From NCBI GenBank assembly GCA_039798685.1, contig JBDKFM010000020.1, positions 1 through 20,038 on the forward strand: a DNA stretch of 20,038 nt, in the 5' to 3' direction. The DNA is from JACPGQ01 sp039798685 (GTDB lineage: Bacteria; Patescibacteriota; Microgenomatia; Levybacterales; UBA12049). The position numbers and the translations under genes are program-made. The stretch's first letter is position 1. Each line of letters starts with the position of its first letter. The notes beneath the pieces were generated by a model that was not told where the DNA came from, did no database searches, and saw nothing but the letters and a program-made list of their open reading frames with translations. Positions 13,973-20,038 of the stretch are shown here, piece after piece.

Positions 13973-15313
13973 TTACCCATGGAGAATCTTTGTTATGCCC
14001 AAGATGTCCTCATGTACTCTGGCTTTGTTTTCCACAAGGTTTTGCATCTTATCCACACCATGCATCACAGTTGTATGATCCCTCCCTCCCAGCAGGTTCC
14101 CGATATCTGCATGAGTAAGTCCGAGTTCTGTCTTGAGAAGAAACATACATACCTGACGCGCTTTGACAAGTGATGCATCCCGCTTTGGTCCTTTGAGCTG
14201 CGTTGGTTTAATCTTGTAAAACTCACATACCGTTCGCACAACATCTTCTGCGTGGAGATGCTCACGTGACTCTTTCATGGATTGACCAAGTGCTTGCTTT
14301 GCCAGAAGGAGGGTAATTTCCTGGTTTGTCGTGGTTGCCATAGTGACTACTCGTAGGAGTAGACCTTCAAGACTCCTCGTGTCTTCTACCTGCTCTGCCA
14401 GAAAAAGGGCAACTTCGTTTGGGAGTGCAGCGCTGTACTTCTCTGCTTTAATTCTAAGGATTGCTGTTTTGAGTTCAAGGTCCGGTTTGCCGATATCAAC
14501 AGTCAGTCCTCCGGCAAAACGGGAGGAGAGTCTTGCTTCAAGGCGTTTAATCTCCTGAGGTGGTCTATCTGATGAGAGGCAAATTTGTGCACCGTTATCA
14601 ATCAGGATATTAAATGTGTGAAACAGTTCTTCCTGTACTTTTTCCTTGCCCTCAATAAATTGTATGTCGTCAATTAAGAGGAGTTGCGCACTCCTGAACC
14701 GTTTTTTCATCCGCGATGTCTCATTTGTTCGGATCGCATCGACAACTTCATTTGTGAACTCCTCGCTTGTAATATAAATTATTTTTTTGTCAGGTGTTTT
14801 GTTGTAGACATCATTTGCGACAGCGTGCATGAGATGTGTTTTGCCGACACCAACCGGACCGTAGATAAAGAAAGGATTGTAGATTTTTCCCATGTTTGCA
14901 GCGACAGTTGATGCTGAGACGAACGCAAGTTGATTACTTCCGGAGACTGCAAAATTACTGAAGGTGAAGTCTGGACGGACTCGCGGAAGATGTCCGACAA
15001 ATGGTTTTGCCGGCTGCTCATAGGAAAAAAGTGGTCCTTCTTTATGAGCCGGAAGAACGGTGGTCGCTTTCGGAACAAAAATGAGTGAGAGTTCGACACC
15101 GGCGTGTTTTTCAAGTGATTTTTGGATATCAGAAGCAAATCTTTTTTGGAGAAGATCTATGATCATTGCGGAGGGCGCTGTCACAGTTGCAATTCCGTTA
15201 TCAAGGGATGCGAGACTAGTTCCCTGGAAAAGGGTAATAAAATTTGCTTTTGTAACACTGGATTTCAGATCCGTTAAGACTGACTCCCAGATCGTTGTGA
15301 GTTGTGCATCCAT
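13973..15313 (-). CDS. dnaA: Chromosomal replication initiator DnaA
   Basis: 446 aa from ATG 15313 (MDAQLTTIWESVL), a normal DnaA length. Domain I is about 1-80 and the short linker domain II about 81-112. The AAA+ domain III starts at FTFSNFAVSGSNQLAF. Walker A is GPVGVGKT (152-159), Walker B LLLIDD (211-216), and SSRFAGGLTVDI (263-274) carries the arginine-finger region. Domain IV ends with the DnaA signature GGRDHTTVMHG (409-419), whose helix-turn-helix reads DnaA boxes. It melts oriC when bound to ATP. An in-frame ATG at 15343 is possible, but the shorter start fits the family better. A GGGGGAG lies 13 nt upstream, rather far for a Shine-Dalgarno. The gene is divergent from rpmH, as in most bacteria, and its promoter has a DnaA box, so it should be autoregulated. 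Confidence 0.97.
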   Translation of the reverse strand: MDAQLTTIWESVLTDLKSSVTKANFITLFQGTSLASLDNGIATVTAPSAMIIDLLQKRFASDIQKSLEKHAGVELSLIFVPKATTVLPAHKEGPLFSYEQPAKPFVGHLPRVRPDFTFSNFAVSGSNQLAFVSASTVAANMGKIYNPFFIYGPVGVGKTHLMHAVANDVYNKTPDKKIIYITSEEFTNEVVDAIRTNETSRMKKRFRSAQLLLIDDIQFIEGKEKVQEELFHTFNILIDNGAQICLSSDRPPQEIKRLEARLSSRFAGGLTVDIGKPDLELKTAILRIKAEKYSAALPNEVALFLAEQVEDTRSLEGLLLRVVTMATTTNQEITLLLAKQALGQSMKESREHLHAEDVVRTVCEFYKIKPTQLKGPKRDASLVKARQVCMFLLKTELGLTHADIGNLLGGRDHTTVMHGVDKMQNLVENKARVHEDILGITKILHG

Positions 15314-15419
15314 AGATTCGGTGTGTCTCCCCCGGTTGGGCATTGGTCATTGTGAGTATCTGTGGGCGGGAAATGATCAGCGATCTTTGTGTTCAGGGGT
15401 CACACAATGAGTATCTAGC

Positions 15420-15449
15420 AGTCTACTGATGTGGATAACTTCTTGTCAA
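15420..15449 (-). promoter_or_regulatory. dnaA promoter with a perfect DnaA box inside the spacer
   Basis: On the - strand: a perfect TTGACA (15444-15449), 5 nt, DnaA box TTATCCACA (15430-15438), 4 nt, TAGACT (15420-15425). The spacer is 18 nt. DnaA bound here would cover the space between -35 and -10, which should repress. The leader would be about 100 nt to ATG 15313. A one-mismatch box, TTATCAACA (- strand, 15498-15506), lies further upstream. Confidence 0.65.
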
Positions 15450-15516
15450 GATGATCAACTAGCTCAAACTGATAAGACGTATCCCATCGGGCGATATTGT
15501 TGATAAACCGATAGAA

Positions 15517-15545
15517 TTTACAGATCAGGCACTTTCTGGTATACT
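15517..15545 (+). promoter_or_regulatory. rpmH promoter (extended -10, leaderless)
   Basis: TTTACA (15517-15522), a 17-nt spacer ending in TGG (extended -10), then TATACT (15540-15545). ATG 15553 is 8 nt after the last -10 base, so the rpmH mRNA should have a 0-1 nt leader. It probably drives the whole rpmH-rnpA-yidD-yidC-jag series. Confidence 0.7.
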
Positions 15546-15552
15546 TACACAC

Positions 15553-15687
15553 ATGGAAAAGTTTGTGACTCTGCAAAAAGTACGTCGAAAGCGAAAGCAC
15601 GGGTTTCTCAGTAAGATGAATACTCATGGAGGAGTAAAGGTTATTAAGCGTCGAATGGCGAAGAAGCGAAAGCGTCTTACTGTCTAG
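15553..15687 (+). CDS. rpmH: Large ribosomal subunit protein bL34
   Basis: 44 aa. The sequence is very basic, with the L34 pattern: KVRRKRKHGFLSKMNTHGG in the centre and RRMAKKRKRLTV at the C-terminus, the typical end of this protein. The N-terminus (MEKFVTLQK) departs from the usual MKRTYQP-type start, but length and spacing fit. It is a component of the 50S subunit near the peptide exit region. The gene is divergent from dnaA and heads the rpmH-rnpA-yidD-yidC-jag group, the ancestral bacterial order next to the origin. The start codon follows the -10 by 8 nt, with no room for a Shine-Dalgarno site. The stop is TAG. Confidence 0.96.
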   Translation: MEKFVTLQKVRRKRKHGFLSKMNTHGGVKVIKRRMAKKRKRLTV

Positions 15688-15707
15688 GTGATCCTTCATG
15701 TACTCTT

Positions 15708-16040
15708 ATGCTCCCAAAGCACTATCGTCTACCTCTACGTACCCGTTTTGTTCCTGAATTTCAGGTGCAGACGCCCGTTGTCGTTGTGAAGGTGAAAAAA
15801 AATAACTCTGAGAAGAGCAGGTTTGCATTTGTAATCTCAAAAAGGGTTGCAAAAAGCGCAGTGGCACGAAATAGTATGAAACGAGCTCTTAGGCAGTGCG
15901 TGCATGAGAATTTACAGATGATCAAGTCGGGATATGATATGCTGTTTATAGCAAAAAAGGCTCAAAAAGACGTTTTGCAGAGGCAGATGTGTGCCCAGGT
16001 GTGCCAGGAGCTGGAGAAAAAATTGCTAATAAATAATTGA
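15708..16040 (+). CDS. rnpA: Ribonuclease P protein component
   Basis: 110 aa, the normal size. It contains the RnpA core RFAFVISKRVAKSAVARNSMKRALRQ, which carries the signature basic helix that binds the RNase P RNA, followed by G-Y-D-M-L-F-I-A-K-K in the last strand region. It is the protein cofactor that helps the catalytic RNA remove 5' leaders from tRNA precursors. It starts 20 nt after rpmH, at the first ATG giving the expected N-terminus (LPKHYRLPLRTRF), without an obvious ribosome-binding site. It ends with TGA, which shows that UGA is a stop codon in this organism. The gene for the RNase P RNA is not in the window. Confidence 0.95.
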   Translation: MLPKHYRLPLRTRFVPEFQVQTPVVVVKVKKNNSEKSRFAFVISKRVAKSAVARNSMKRALRQCVHENLQMIKSGYDMLFIAKKAQKDVLQRQMCAQVCQELEKKLLINN

Positions 16041-16043
16041 GGC

Positions 16044-16250
16044 ATGAAATCAATATTCGTATCAATCATTCGCTTTTATCAGACATTTATCTCATTTCCG
16101 CTCCGCGTGCTCACAGGATCGGTGACAAGTTGCAAATATACTCCCACCTGCTCTGAGTATGCGGTTATTGTGCTACGTGAATATGGTGCAGTAAAAGGTG
16201 GAGCTAAGGCATTTTGGCGTATTCTTACTTGCCAGCCATTCATTCGTTAA
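16044..16250 (+). CDS. yidD: Membrane protein insertion efficiency factor YidD (short)
   Basis: 68 aa. It has the YidD core: an amphipathic N-terminal helix (IIRFYQTFISFPLRV), then SCKYTPTCSEYA with Cys30 and Cys36, R-E-Y-G-A-V-K-G-G and W-R-I-L-T-C-Q-P-F (Cys63). YidD is a small peripheral membrane protein that assists YidC. Most homologues continue after the last Cys-x-Pro-Phe with a Gly-Gly-x-Asp-Pro-Val-type tail. This one stops two residues after the Phe. The start is 3 nt after the rnpA stop and the stop is 1 nt before the yidC ATG, so the three genes are tightly coupled. Confidence 0.9.
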   Translation: MKSIFVSIIRFYQTFISFPLRVLTGSVTSCKYTPTCSEYAVIVLREYGAVKGGAKAFWRILTCQPFIR

Positions 16251-16251
16251 T

Positions 16252-17070
16252 ATGGGAGAACTATTTAATATTGTCTTCGTAAACCCTCTGATCAACGTGC
16301 TTGTTGGTATTTATCATCTTCTTGAGATGATGCAAGTTCCTTATGCGCTTGGTTTTTCAATTATTGTGCTGACAATACTTATAAGAGTAATTTTATGGCC
16401 TTTTACAGCAAAGCAGCTAGAGACGACCCAAAAAATGCAGGCGGTAAGTCCAGAGCTTGCAAAATTAAAAGAACGTTTTAAGAATGATGCAAAACGATTG
16501 CAGCAGGAGACAATGCTTCTTTATAAAAAGCATGACGTCAATCCGTTTGGTGGCTGTCTTCCGACACTTATTCAGTTTCTTCTGTTTCCGGCGCTATATT
16601 CGGTATTTCAGACCTTTGTCAGTCCAGATAAGGGAGCGATTCTAGAGAAATTTAATCAGGTGTTGTATTTTGACATGTTGCGCCTGACGAGCCTTCAGGA
16701 TCCGACATTTTTTGGATTACCTCTAGGTCAAAGTCCGTCACATCTGTTTTCGGCAATGCCACTAATAGTACTCATACCGCTTGTGACCGGGCTTTTGCAG
16801 TTTTTACAGTCAAAGATGATGTTCACGACACCACCTACAACTGCTATCACAAAAGCAAAAGAAAAGAATAAAGAGCCTGATTTTCAGACCGTTTTTCAGA
16901 AACAGATTATTTACATTATCCCCTTCACCATTGCATTTGCAGCCTTTAATTTTCCGATAGGACTCTCGCTCTACTGGAATACTTTCTCCGTTTTTGCTAT
17001 GATACAGCAGTACAAAATAAGCGGACTCGGAGGATTGCAGGAGCTTATTGATAAAGTGAAATCAAAATAA
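16252..17070 (+). CDS. yidC: Membrane protein insertase YidC/Oxa1
   Basis: 272 aa from ATG 16252, one nt after yidD. An earlier in-frame ATG at 16198 would overlap yidD by 53 nt and is rejected. Length and the lack of the large periplasmic P1 domain fit the Gram-positive/CPR YidC type. Membrane segments flank a cytoplasmic hairpin (KMQAVSPELAKLKERFKNDA). Arg45, in LTILIRVILWPFT, is the expected hydrophilic-groove arginine. The motif GGCLPTLIQFLLFPALY and the terminal FNFPIGLSLYWNTFSVF are typical. It inserts small membrane proteins, for which the pilin-type proteins of the left cluster would be natural clients. It ends 2 nt before the jag-like gene. Confidence 0.95.
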   Translation: MGELFNIVFVNPLINVLVGIYHLLEMMQVPYALGFSIIVLTILIRVILWPFTAKQLETTQKMQAVSPELAKLKERFKNDAKRLQQETMLLYKKHDVNPFGGCLPTLIQFLLFPALYSVFQTFVSPDKGAILEKFNQVLYFDMLRLTSLQDPTFFGLPLGQSPSHLFSAMPLIVLIPLVTGLLQFLQSKMMFTTPPTTAITKAKEKNKEPDFQTVFQKQIIYIIPFTIAFAAFNFPIGLSLYWNTFSVFAMIQQYKISGLGGLQELIDKVKSK

Positions 17071-17072
17071 TT

Positions 17073-17537
17073 ATGAACGAAGCACTCACACAGGAAGAAA
17101 AACAAACGATCGATGCGGTGATTAGTCAGTTTCTGACGAAGCTTGGAATAGATGGCGAATTTACTCTTGAGGAAGTTGACGGTGGGCTTTTGGTACTTTT
17201 GAACACAAATGATTCTGGCATCGTTATTGGTTATCATGGAGAGATTCTTGAGGCAATGCAGCTTATGCTCTCGCTCATCGTTGCAAAAAAGCTTGGTCAT
17301 TTTGTCAGAATTACTGTTGAGGTCGGAGATTACCGGAAAAATAGAGAGGAATATCTCAGACAGCTGGCGCACAAAATGAAGGACCGAGCAGTTGAGGAGC
17401 AGCGAGAGCAGGTAATCTCACAACTGAAGCCATGGGAGCGTCGCGTTGTGCATCTCCTTCTTCAGGATGATCCAGATGTTCTTTCCGAGTCACAAGGGGA
17501 AGGCCGTGAGCGCGTTCTTGTTATCAAGCCACGCTAG
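17073..17537 (+). CDS. jag: Jag/KhpB-like RNA-binding protein (KH plus R3H domains)
   Basis: 154 aa. The KH domain has the GxxIGxxG loop as GIVIGYHGEILEAMQLMLSLIV (about residues 48-69). An R3H domain follows (W-E-R-R-V-V-H-L-L-L, then SESQGEGRERVLVIKP at the end). The N-terminal Jag_N domain found in many Firmicutes homologues is missing; the protein starts directly before KH. Jag/KhpB binds RNA and is linked to cell-wall and division control in Gram-positive bacteria. The position directly after yidC is the conserved one. The start is 2 nt after the yidC stop. The last 32 nt probably overlap the next gene. Confidence 0.92.
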   Translation: MNEALTQEEKQTIDAVISQFLTKLGIDGEFTLEEVDGGLLVLLNTNDSGIVIGYHGEILEAMQLMLSLIVAKKLGHFVRITVEVGDYRKNREEYLRQLAHKMKDRAVEEQREQVISQLKPWERRVVHLLLQDDPDVLSESQGEGRERVLVIKPR

Positions 17538-18927
17538 ATTTCTGAAGAGCATCTTTGTACTTCTCCACCACTTTTCAATTTTTGATCTCCTTTTCATTTT
17601 AACTGTATCACTTCTACCAACACAGCTTGGAAAACATTTTTGGCCAGACTTTTCATACGTTGCCGGTATTCGTGTTGATTACCTCTCCCCCACTCTATAC
17701 CTTACTGACGTACTGCTTTTGCTGTTGTTTATTGTCTATAGTAGAGATGTTTACAGAAGGAGGAAGAACCTTGATCCACAACGGTTGTGGAGACTTGTTC
17801 GCAGGAATATTCCCATCCTGATTGGGATAACTGCAGTGATTGTCGGAATCATTGCGTCACCTACTCCCCTACTGAGTGGTGTCATTGCGCTAAGAGTAGG
17901 GGAAATTGTTTTTTTTGCACTTTGCACAAAGAAATTTGTAGAGAGGGCAATACAGAATGCACAGTTGCTTCTGGTAGCGCTGCTCGGATCGGTCTTATTT
18001 GAGTCAGTGTTAGCAATTTTACAGTTTGTTCGTCAAGGATCGCTTGGCGGTGCATGGTATTTTTTAGGAGAACGAGCGATGCTTCCCACAACTCCTGGCG
18101 CTTCACTCGCTTCATTACACGGAGTGTTGTATTTGCGAGCGTACGGAACATTTTCACACCCGAATGTCCTCGCAGGATTTATCTTGGTAAGTGCATCTCT
18201 TGTCGTTGCTCTGATTAAAAACGTTCATGCAAGAAACAGGGTGCTCATTTATAGACTGGCTCCACTTTCACTATTTGTTTTTCTTGCCTTAGTTTTTACA
18301 TTATCCAGAACCGTTCTGGCTTTCTTAGTGGTGATGCTCATTTCTGCTGTGATTGTGTACCGTCAAAGACTGCGATTTTTATTAAAAAGTGAGATGGCAA
18401 AAAGTAAAAAAATAAGTATAACCCTGCTGGTAATATCTACAATTATTATTGCCGTATTGGTTTTTCCTCTGATTATATCCCGATATATAGCTCCAGACTT
18501 TTTGGGAGAGTCGTTTGTTGAGAGGGTTATCTTGGCGAATGCAGCAGTTCAGTTGCTATTGTCGCACCCGTTGTATGGAGTAGGTTTGGGGCAGTTTATT
18601 CCGAGTCTTCCGAAAGTGATTCAAGTAGTAACTCATTCAATGCTTCAGCCTGTTCACAGCGTTTTCCTGTTAGTGTTATCTGAGACCGGATTAGCTGGAT
18701 TTATTGGAATGACGGCGGTAATATATAAAGGAGTCAGATTTCAGATCAATCAGAAAAAGTATCTCTATCTATTACCGATTATTGTATGCTTGCTTCTTGG
18801 TATAGGTGATCACTATCTTTTGACTCAGCAACAAGGGAGGATGTTTTTGGCGATTTCACTTGGCATATTGTTTGTCAGGACGAAAAGCTTTGGACACCGA
18901 TCAACGAAAAATACTAAAAAAGATTGA
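17506..18927 (+). CDS. O-antigen ligase / Wzy-like polytopic membrane protein
   Basis: 473 aa from a GTG at 17506. About 11-12 hydrophobic segments span the protein. Near residues 350-390 lies the Wzy/WaaL-type signature: LLSHPLYGVGLGQF, then LQPVHSVFLLVLSETGLAG, with the conserved His in the second part. Such proteins polymerise or ligate surface glycans outside the membrane. The start is uncertain. The frame opens in ATGs at 17446, 17467 and 17476, all deep inside the conserved end of jag. GTG 17506 has AAGGGG 6 nt upstream and the smallest overlap (32 nt) of the Shine-Dalgarno-supported choices; TTG 17518 is another option. No in-frame ATG lies between the jag stop and the first membrane helix. 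It probably shares the jag transcript. Confidence 0.8.
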   Translation: MSAFLLSSHARFLKSIFVLLHHFSIFDLLFILTVSLLPTQLGKHFWPDFSYVAGIRVDYLSPTLYLTDVLLLLLFIVYSRDVYRRRKNLDPQRLWRLVRRNIPILIGITAVIVGIIASPTPLLSGVIALRVGEIVFFALCTKKFVERAIQNAQLLLVALLGSVLFESVLAILQFVRQGSLGGAWYFLGERAMLPTTPGASLASLHGVLYLRAYGTFSHPNVLAGFILVSASLVVALIKNVHARNRVLIYRLAPLSLFVFLALVFTLSRTVLAFLVVMLISAVIVYRQRLRFLLKSEMAKSKKISITLLVISTIIIAVLVFPLIISRYIAPDFLGESFVERVILANAAVQLLLSHPLYGVGLGQFIPSLPKVIQVVTHSMLQPVHSVFLLVLSETGLAGFIGMTAVIYKGVRFQINQKKYLYLLPIIVCLLLGIGDHYLLTQQQGRMFLAISLGILFVRTKSFGHRSTKNTKKD

Positions 18928-18998
18928 TTTGACGGGAAGAAAGAAAGAAAAATATGCGATATGGTGTCCCAATAGTCGAGTGTACGAGATCACAGATT

Positions 18999-19027
18999 TT
19001 GTTTCTTATTTCTTAATTGTGTACACT
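18999..19027 (+). promoter_or_regulatory. Promoter for the last gene (leaderless)
   Basis: TTGTTT (18999-19004), a 17-nt spacer, then TACACT (19022-19027). ATG 19036 is 9 nt after the last -10 base. A weaker pair further upstream, TTGACG (18929-18934) and TATGCG (18953-18958), would give a leader of about 70 nt. Confidence 0.5.
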
Positions 19028-19035
19028 AGTATGCA

Positions 19036-20038
19036 ATGAGCCCCCCACTTCTATCCGAGCGTATCTCACTAGAAAGACTCCCTATATTTATTGCAGATCC
19101 TGATGGCTTATTGGCATATGACATCGCTGAGTTAGTCTCGGATGAGTTTCTCCCGGTAGTGCTCACGAGACGTCCAGAAAAAACTCCATCATCTAAAGTA
19201 ATTACTATTTCTTATCGGTCAAAAGTTCCGAAGATTCCCGAAAATGCCTTTGCTCACATGTACTATGTTCAGTCTGCGAACGATACGTCAGGGGGCTTGC
19301 TGAATGGGTTACTCAAAGAAGCACAAATTCGTGATATTCCATTGAGCGCAGTTTTTTCAAGAAGAAATATCCATAATCCACTTGTTGAAAAAGTACTCAA
19401 GTACTCGAAAGGAAAAGTGTTTTTTTATGGTGACGTTGTTGATGATCCTGATTTTATAAATCCAGCATCACAGATAATTTTGCGAGTGAAAGAACAAAAT
19501 GAGTTGAGTGTTACTCATCAGGGACTACGAAGTATTTTTCCTGTGTCGAAATATCATGTTGTCTCCTCTGTCATTCGTTATAGCCTGGTGGATGTAGATG
19601 AAGTGTCTGTAGCTGCGATAGTACCGGTTGGTGAGATGTATGAGTTGTCGCTCGCACGGATGATCCAGAAAATGTTCCCAAATCTTTCACTTCACTTTTT
19701 AAATACAAAAAAAATCATGGTACAGGATCAAGTGCTTCGTTCAGACGTTGTGATACTTTCTGAGCCCGATAATGCCTTGCGTGAAGCGATTGAAAAAGAG
19801 ATGAGTACAAAGCGCGTAAAAAAAACACATTTCCTTATAAAAGAAAAGCAAAATAGAGCGAGAAAGTATGTTGTCTATGCTTTTCTCAGTATAATTGCGT
19901 TTCTGTGCATCTTCCTTTTTCTCAGCTTAGGTATGGCGTTTTTTGGACAGAGGTTGCTGTATCGGTCGATTGAAAGTGTGAGAGCGATGTCTTTTGCAGA
20001 TGCACAAAAGCAAGCGGAGTTTGCCCGCAGCAGCTTTT
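19036..20038 (+). CDS. Membrane protein of unknown family, 3' end cut by window edge
   Basis: An open frame from ATG 19036 to the window end gives 334 residues without a stop. The N-terminal 265 or so are soluble, with alternating beta/alpha segments (LPIFIADPDGLLAYDIAELV, KVFFYGDVVDDPDF, QIILRVKEQN, VSVAAIVPVGEMYEL, VVILSEPDNALREAI), suggestive of a Rossmann-like or sugar-nucleotide-type fold but without a clear motif. A basic stretch (KRVKKTHFLIKEKQNRARK) leads to one membrane helix at about 278-303. The start of an extracytoplasmic part then follows (SIESVRAMSFADAQKQAEFARSSF). This resembles the opening of DUF4012-type proteins, which in CPR genomes often lie near surface-polysaccharide genes. 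That is a weak guess. The O-antigen-ligase-like neighbour points to cell-surface work. Confidence 0.75.
   Translation, partial: MSPPLLSERISLERLPIFIADPDGLLAYDIAELVSDEFLPVVLTRRPEKTPSSKVITISYRSKVPKIPENAFAHMYYVQSANDTSGGLLNGLLKEAQIRDIPLSAVFSRRNIHNPLVEKVLKYSKGKVFFYGDVVDDPDFINPASQIILRVKEQNELSVTHQGLRSIFPVSKYHVVSSVIRYSLVDVDEVSVAAIVPVGEMYELSLARMIQKMFPNLSLHFLNTKKIMVQDQVLRSDVVILSEPDNALREAIEKEMSTKRVKKTHFLIKEKQNRARKYVVYAFLSIIAFLCIFLFLSLGMAFFGQRLLYRSIESVRAMSFADAQKQAEFARSSF

Larger units (their letters stand above)
13719..14057. other. Probable replication origin region (oriC) with DnaA-box cluster
   Basis: The 254-nt dnaN-dnaA gap plus the last 85 nt of dnaA hold five DnaA-type boxes. They are TTTTCCACA (- strand, 13755-13763), a perfect TTATCCACA (- strand, 13903-13911), TTGTCCACA (13960-13968), TTTTCCACA (14028-14036) and a perfect TTATCCACA (14049-14057). 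Four of them fall within 155 nt. Plus-strand counts change from C-rich (13441-13500: 17 C, 9 G) to G-rich (13621-13680: 18 G, 5 C) next to this gap. An A/T-rich stretch at about 13831-13870 could be the unwinding element. A second, smaller candidate is the dnaA-rpmH gap, which has one perfect box. Confidence 0.55.
15314..15552. other. dnaA-rpmH divergent intergenic region
   Basis: 239 nt holding two divergent promoters (dnaA 15420-15449 on -, rpmH 15517-15545 on +), one perfect DnaA box and the dnaA leader. A 9-nt direct repeat TGAGTATCT occurs at 15353-15361 and 15408-15416, on the dnaA-leader side. A 7-bp inverted pair, CATTGTG at 15348 and CACAATG at 15403, overlaps those repeats. No RNA gene or further ORF is supported. 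Confidence 0.6.

Noticed and set aside
13865..14173. Plus-strand ORF antisense to the dnaA 3' end
   Set aside because: It lies opposite the conserved DnaA domain IV and the origin gap and shows no protein-like pattern; it is a shadow frame.
15348..15416. Inverted CATTGTG/CACAATG pair with TGAGTATCT direct repeat as an operator
   Set aside because: Arms are short and 48 nt apart and could arise by chance; listed only as part of the intergenic region.
16198..16251. Longer yidC start at 16198
   Set aside because: It would overlap the conserved yidD end by 53 nt and add a non-YidC N-terminus; ATG 16252 directly follows the yidD stop.
1..20038. CRISPR arrays, tRNA/rRNA genes, insertion sequences
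   Set aside because: No regularly spaced repeats, no tRNA-like T-loop/acceptor pattern and no transposase-like ORF were seen on reading both strands.

Overview
The window looks like the replication-origin region of a small-genome bacterium of the Candidate Phyla Radiation (Patescibacteria), most likely Microgenomates or a relative. This is inferred from gene content and style, not from a marker tree. The signs are a PrgI/VirB4 secretion cluster, many single-pass or secreted proteins of unknown family, very short intergenic gaps and few Shine-Dalgarno sites. TGA is used as a normal stop (rnpA, and the O-antigen-ligase-like gene), so the UGA-glycine code of Gracilibacteria/Absconditabacteria is excluded.

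Left part (1-12605, all + strand): a type IV secretion/conjugation-like locus. It opens with five tandem VirB2/TrbC-like pilin-type proteins (the first cut by the window edge) and an unknown 476-aa protein with a C-terminal membrane anchor. Next come a PrgI-family membrane protein fused to a coiled coil and a carboxypeptidase-regulatory-like domain, a TraC-like (VirB4 N-terminal-like) protein and the VirB4 ATPase. An 872-aa membrane protein ending in a lysozyme/lytic-transglycosylase-like domain follows, then a small anchored protein, a secreted C39-like cysteine peptidase and another small anchored protein. No relaxase, coupling protein (VirD4) or VirB6/B8/B9/B10 is visible here.

Centre (12609-15313, - strand): dnaN and dnaA. 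The dnaN-dnaA gap and the 3' end of dnaA hold a cluster of DnaA boxes close to a G/C-skew sign change, so oriC is probably there. The dnaA promoter carries a perfect DnaA box in its spacer, and the dnaN promoter carries a near-perfect one.

Right part (15553-20038, + strand): the conserved order rpmH-rnpA-yidD-yidC-jag, closely packed, then an O-antigen-ligase-like gene overlapping the end of jag, then the start of a gene for a membrane protein of unknown family that runs off the window.

The most notable non-coding pattern is a repeated geometry. Good sigma70-type promoters end 6-8 nt before the start codon of several pilin genes, the 476-aa gene, the 872-aa gene, rpmH and the last gene. These mRNAs should be leaderless or nearly so.
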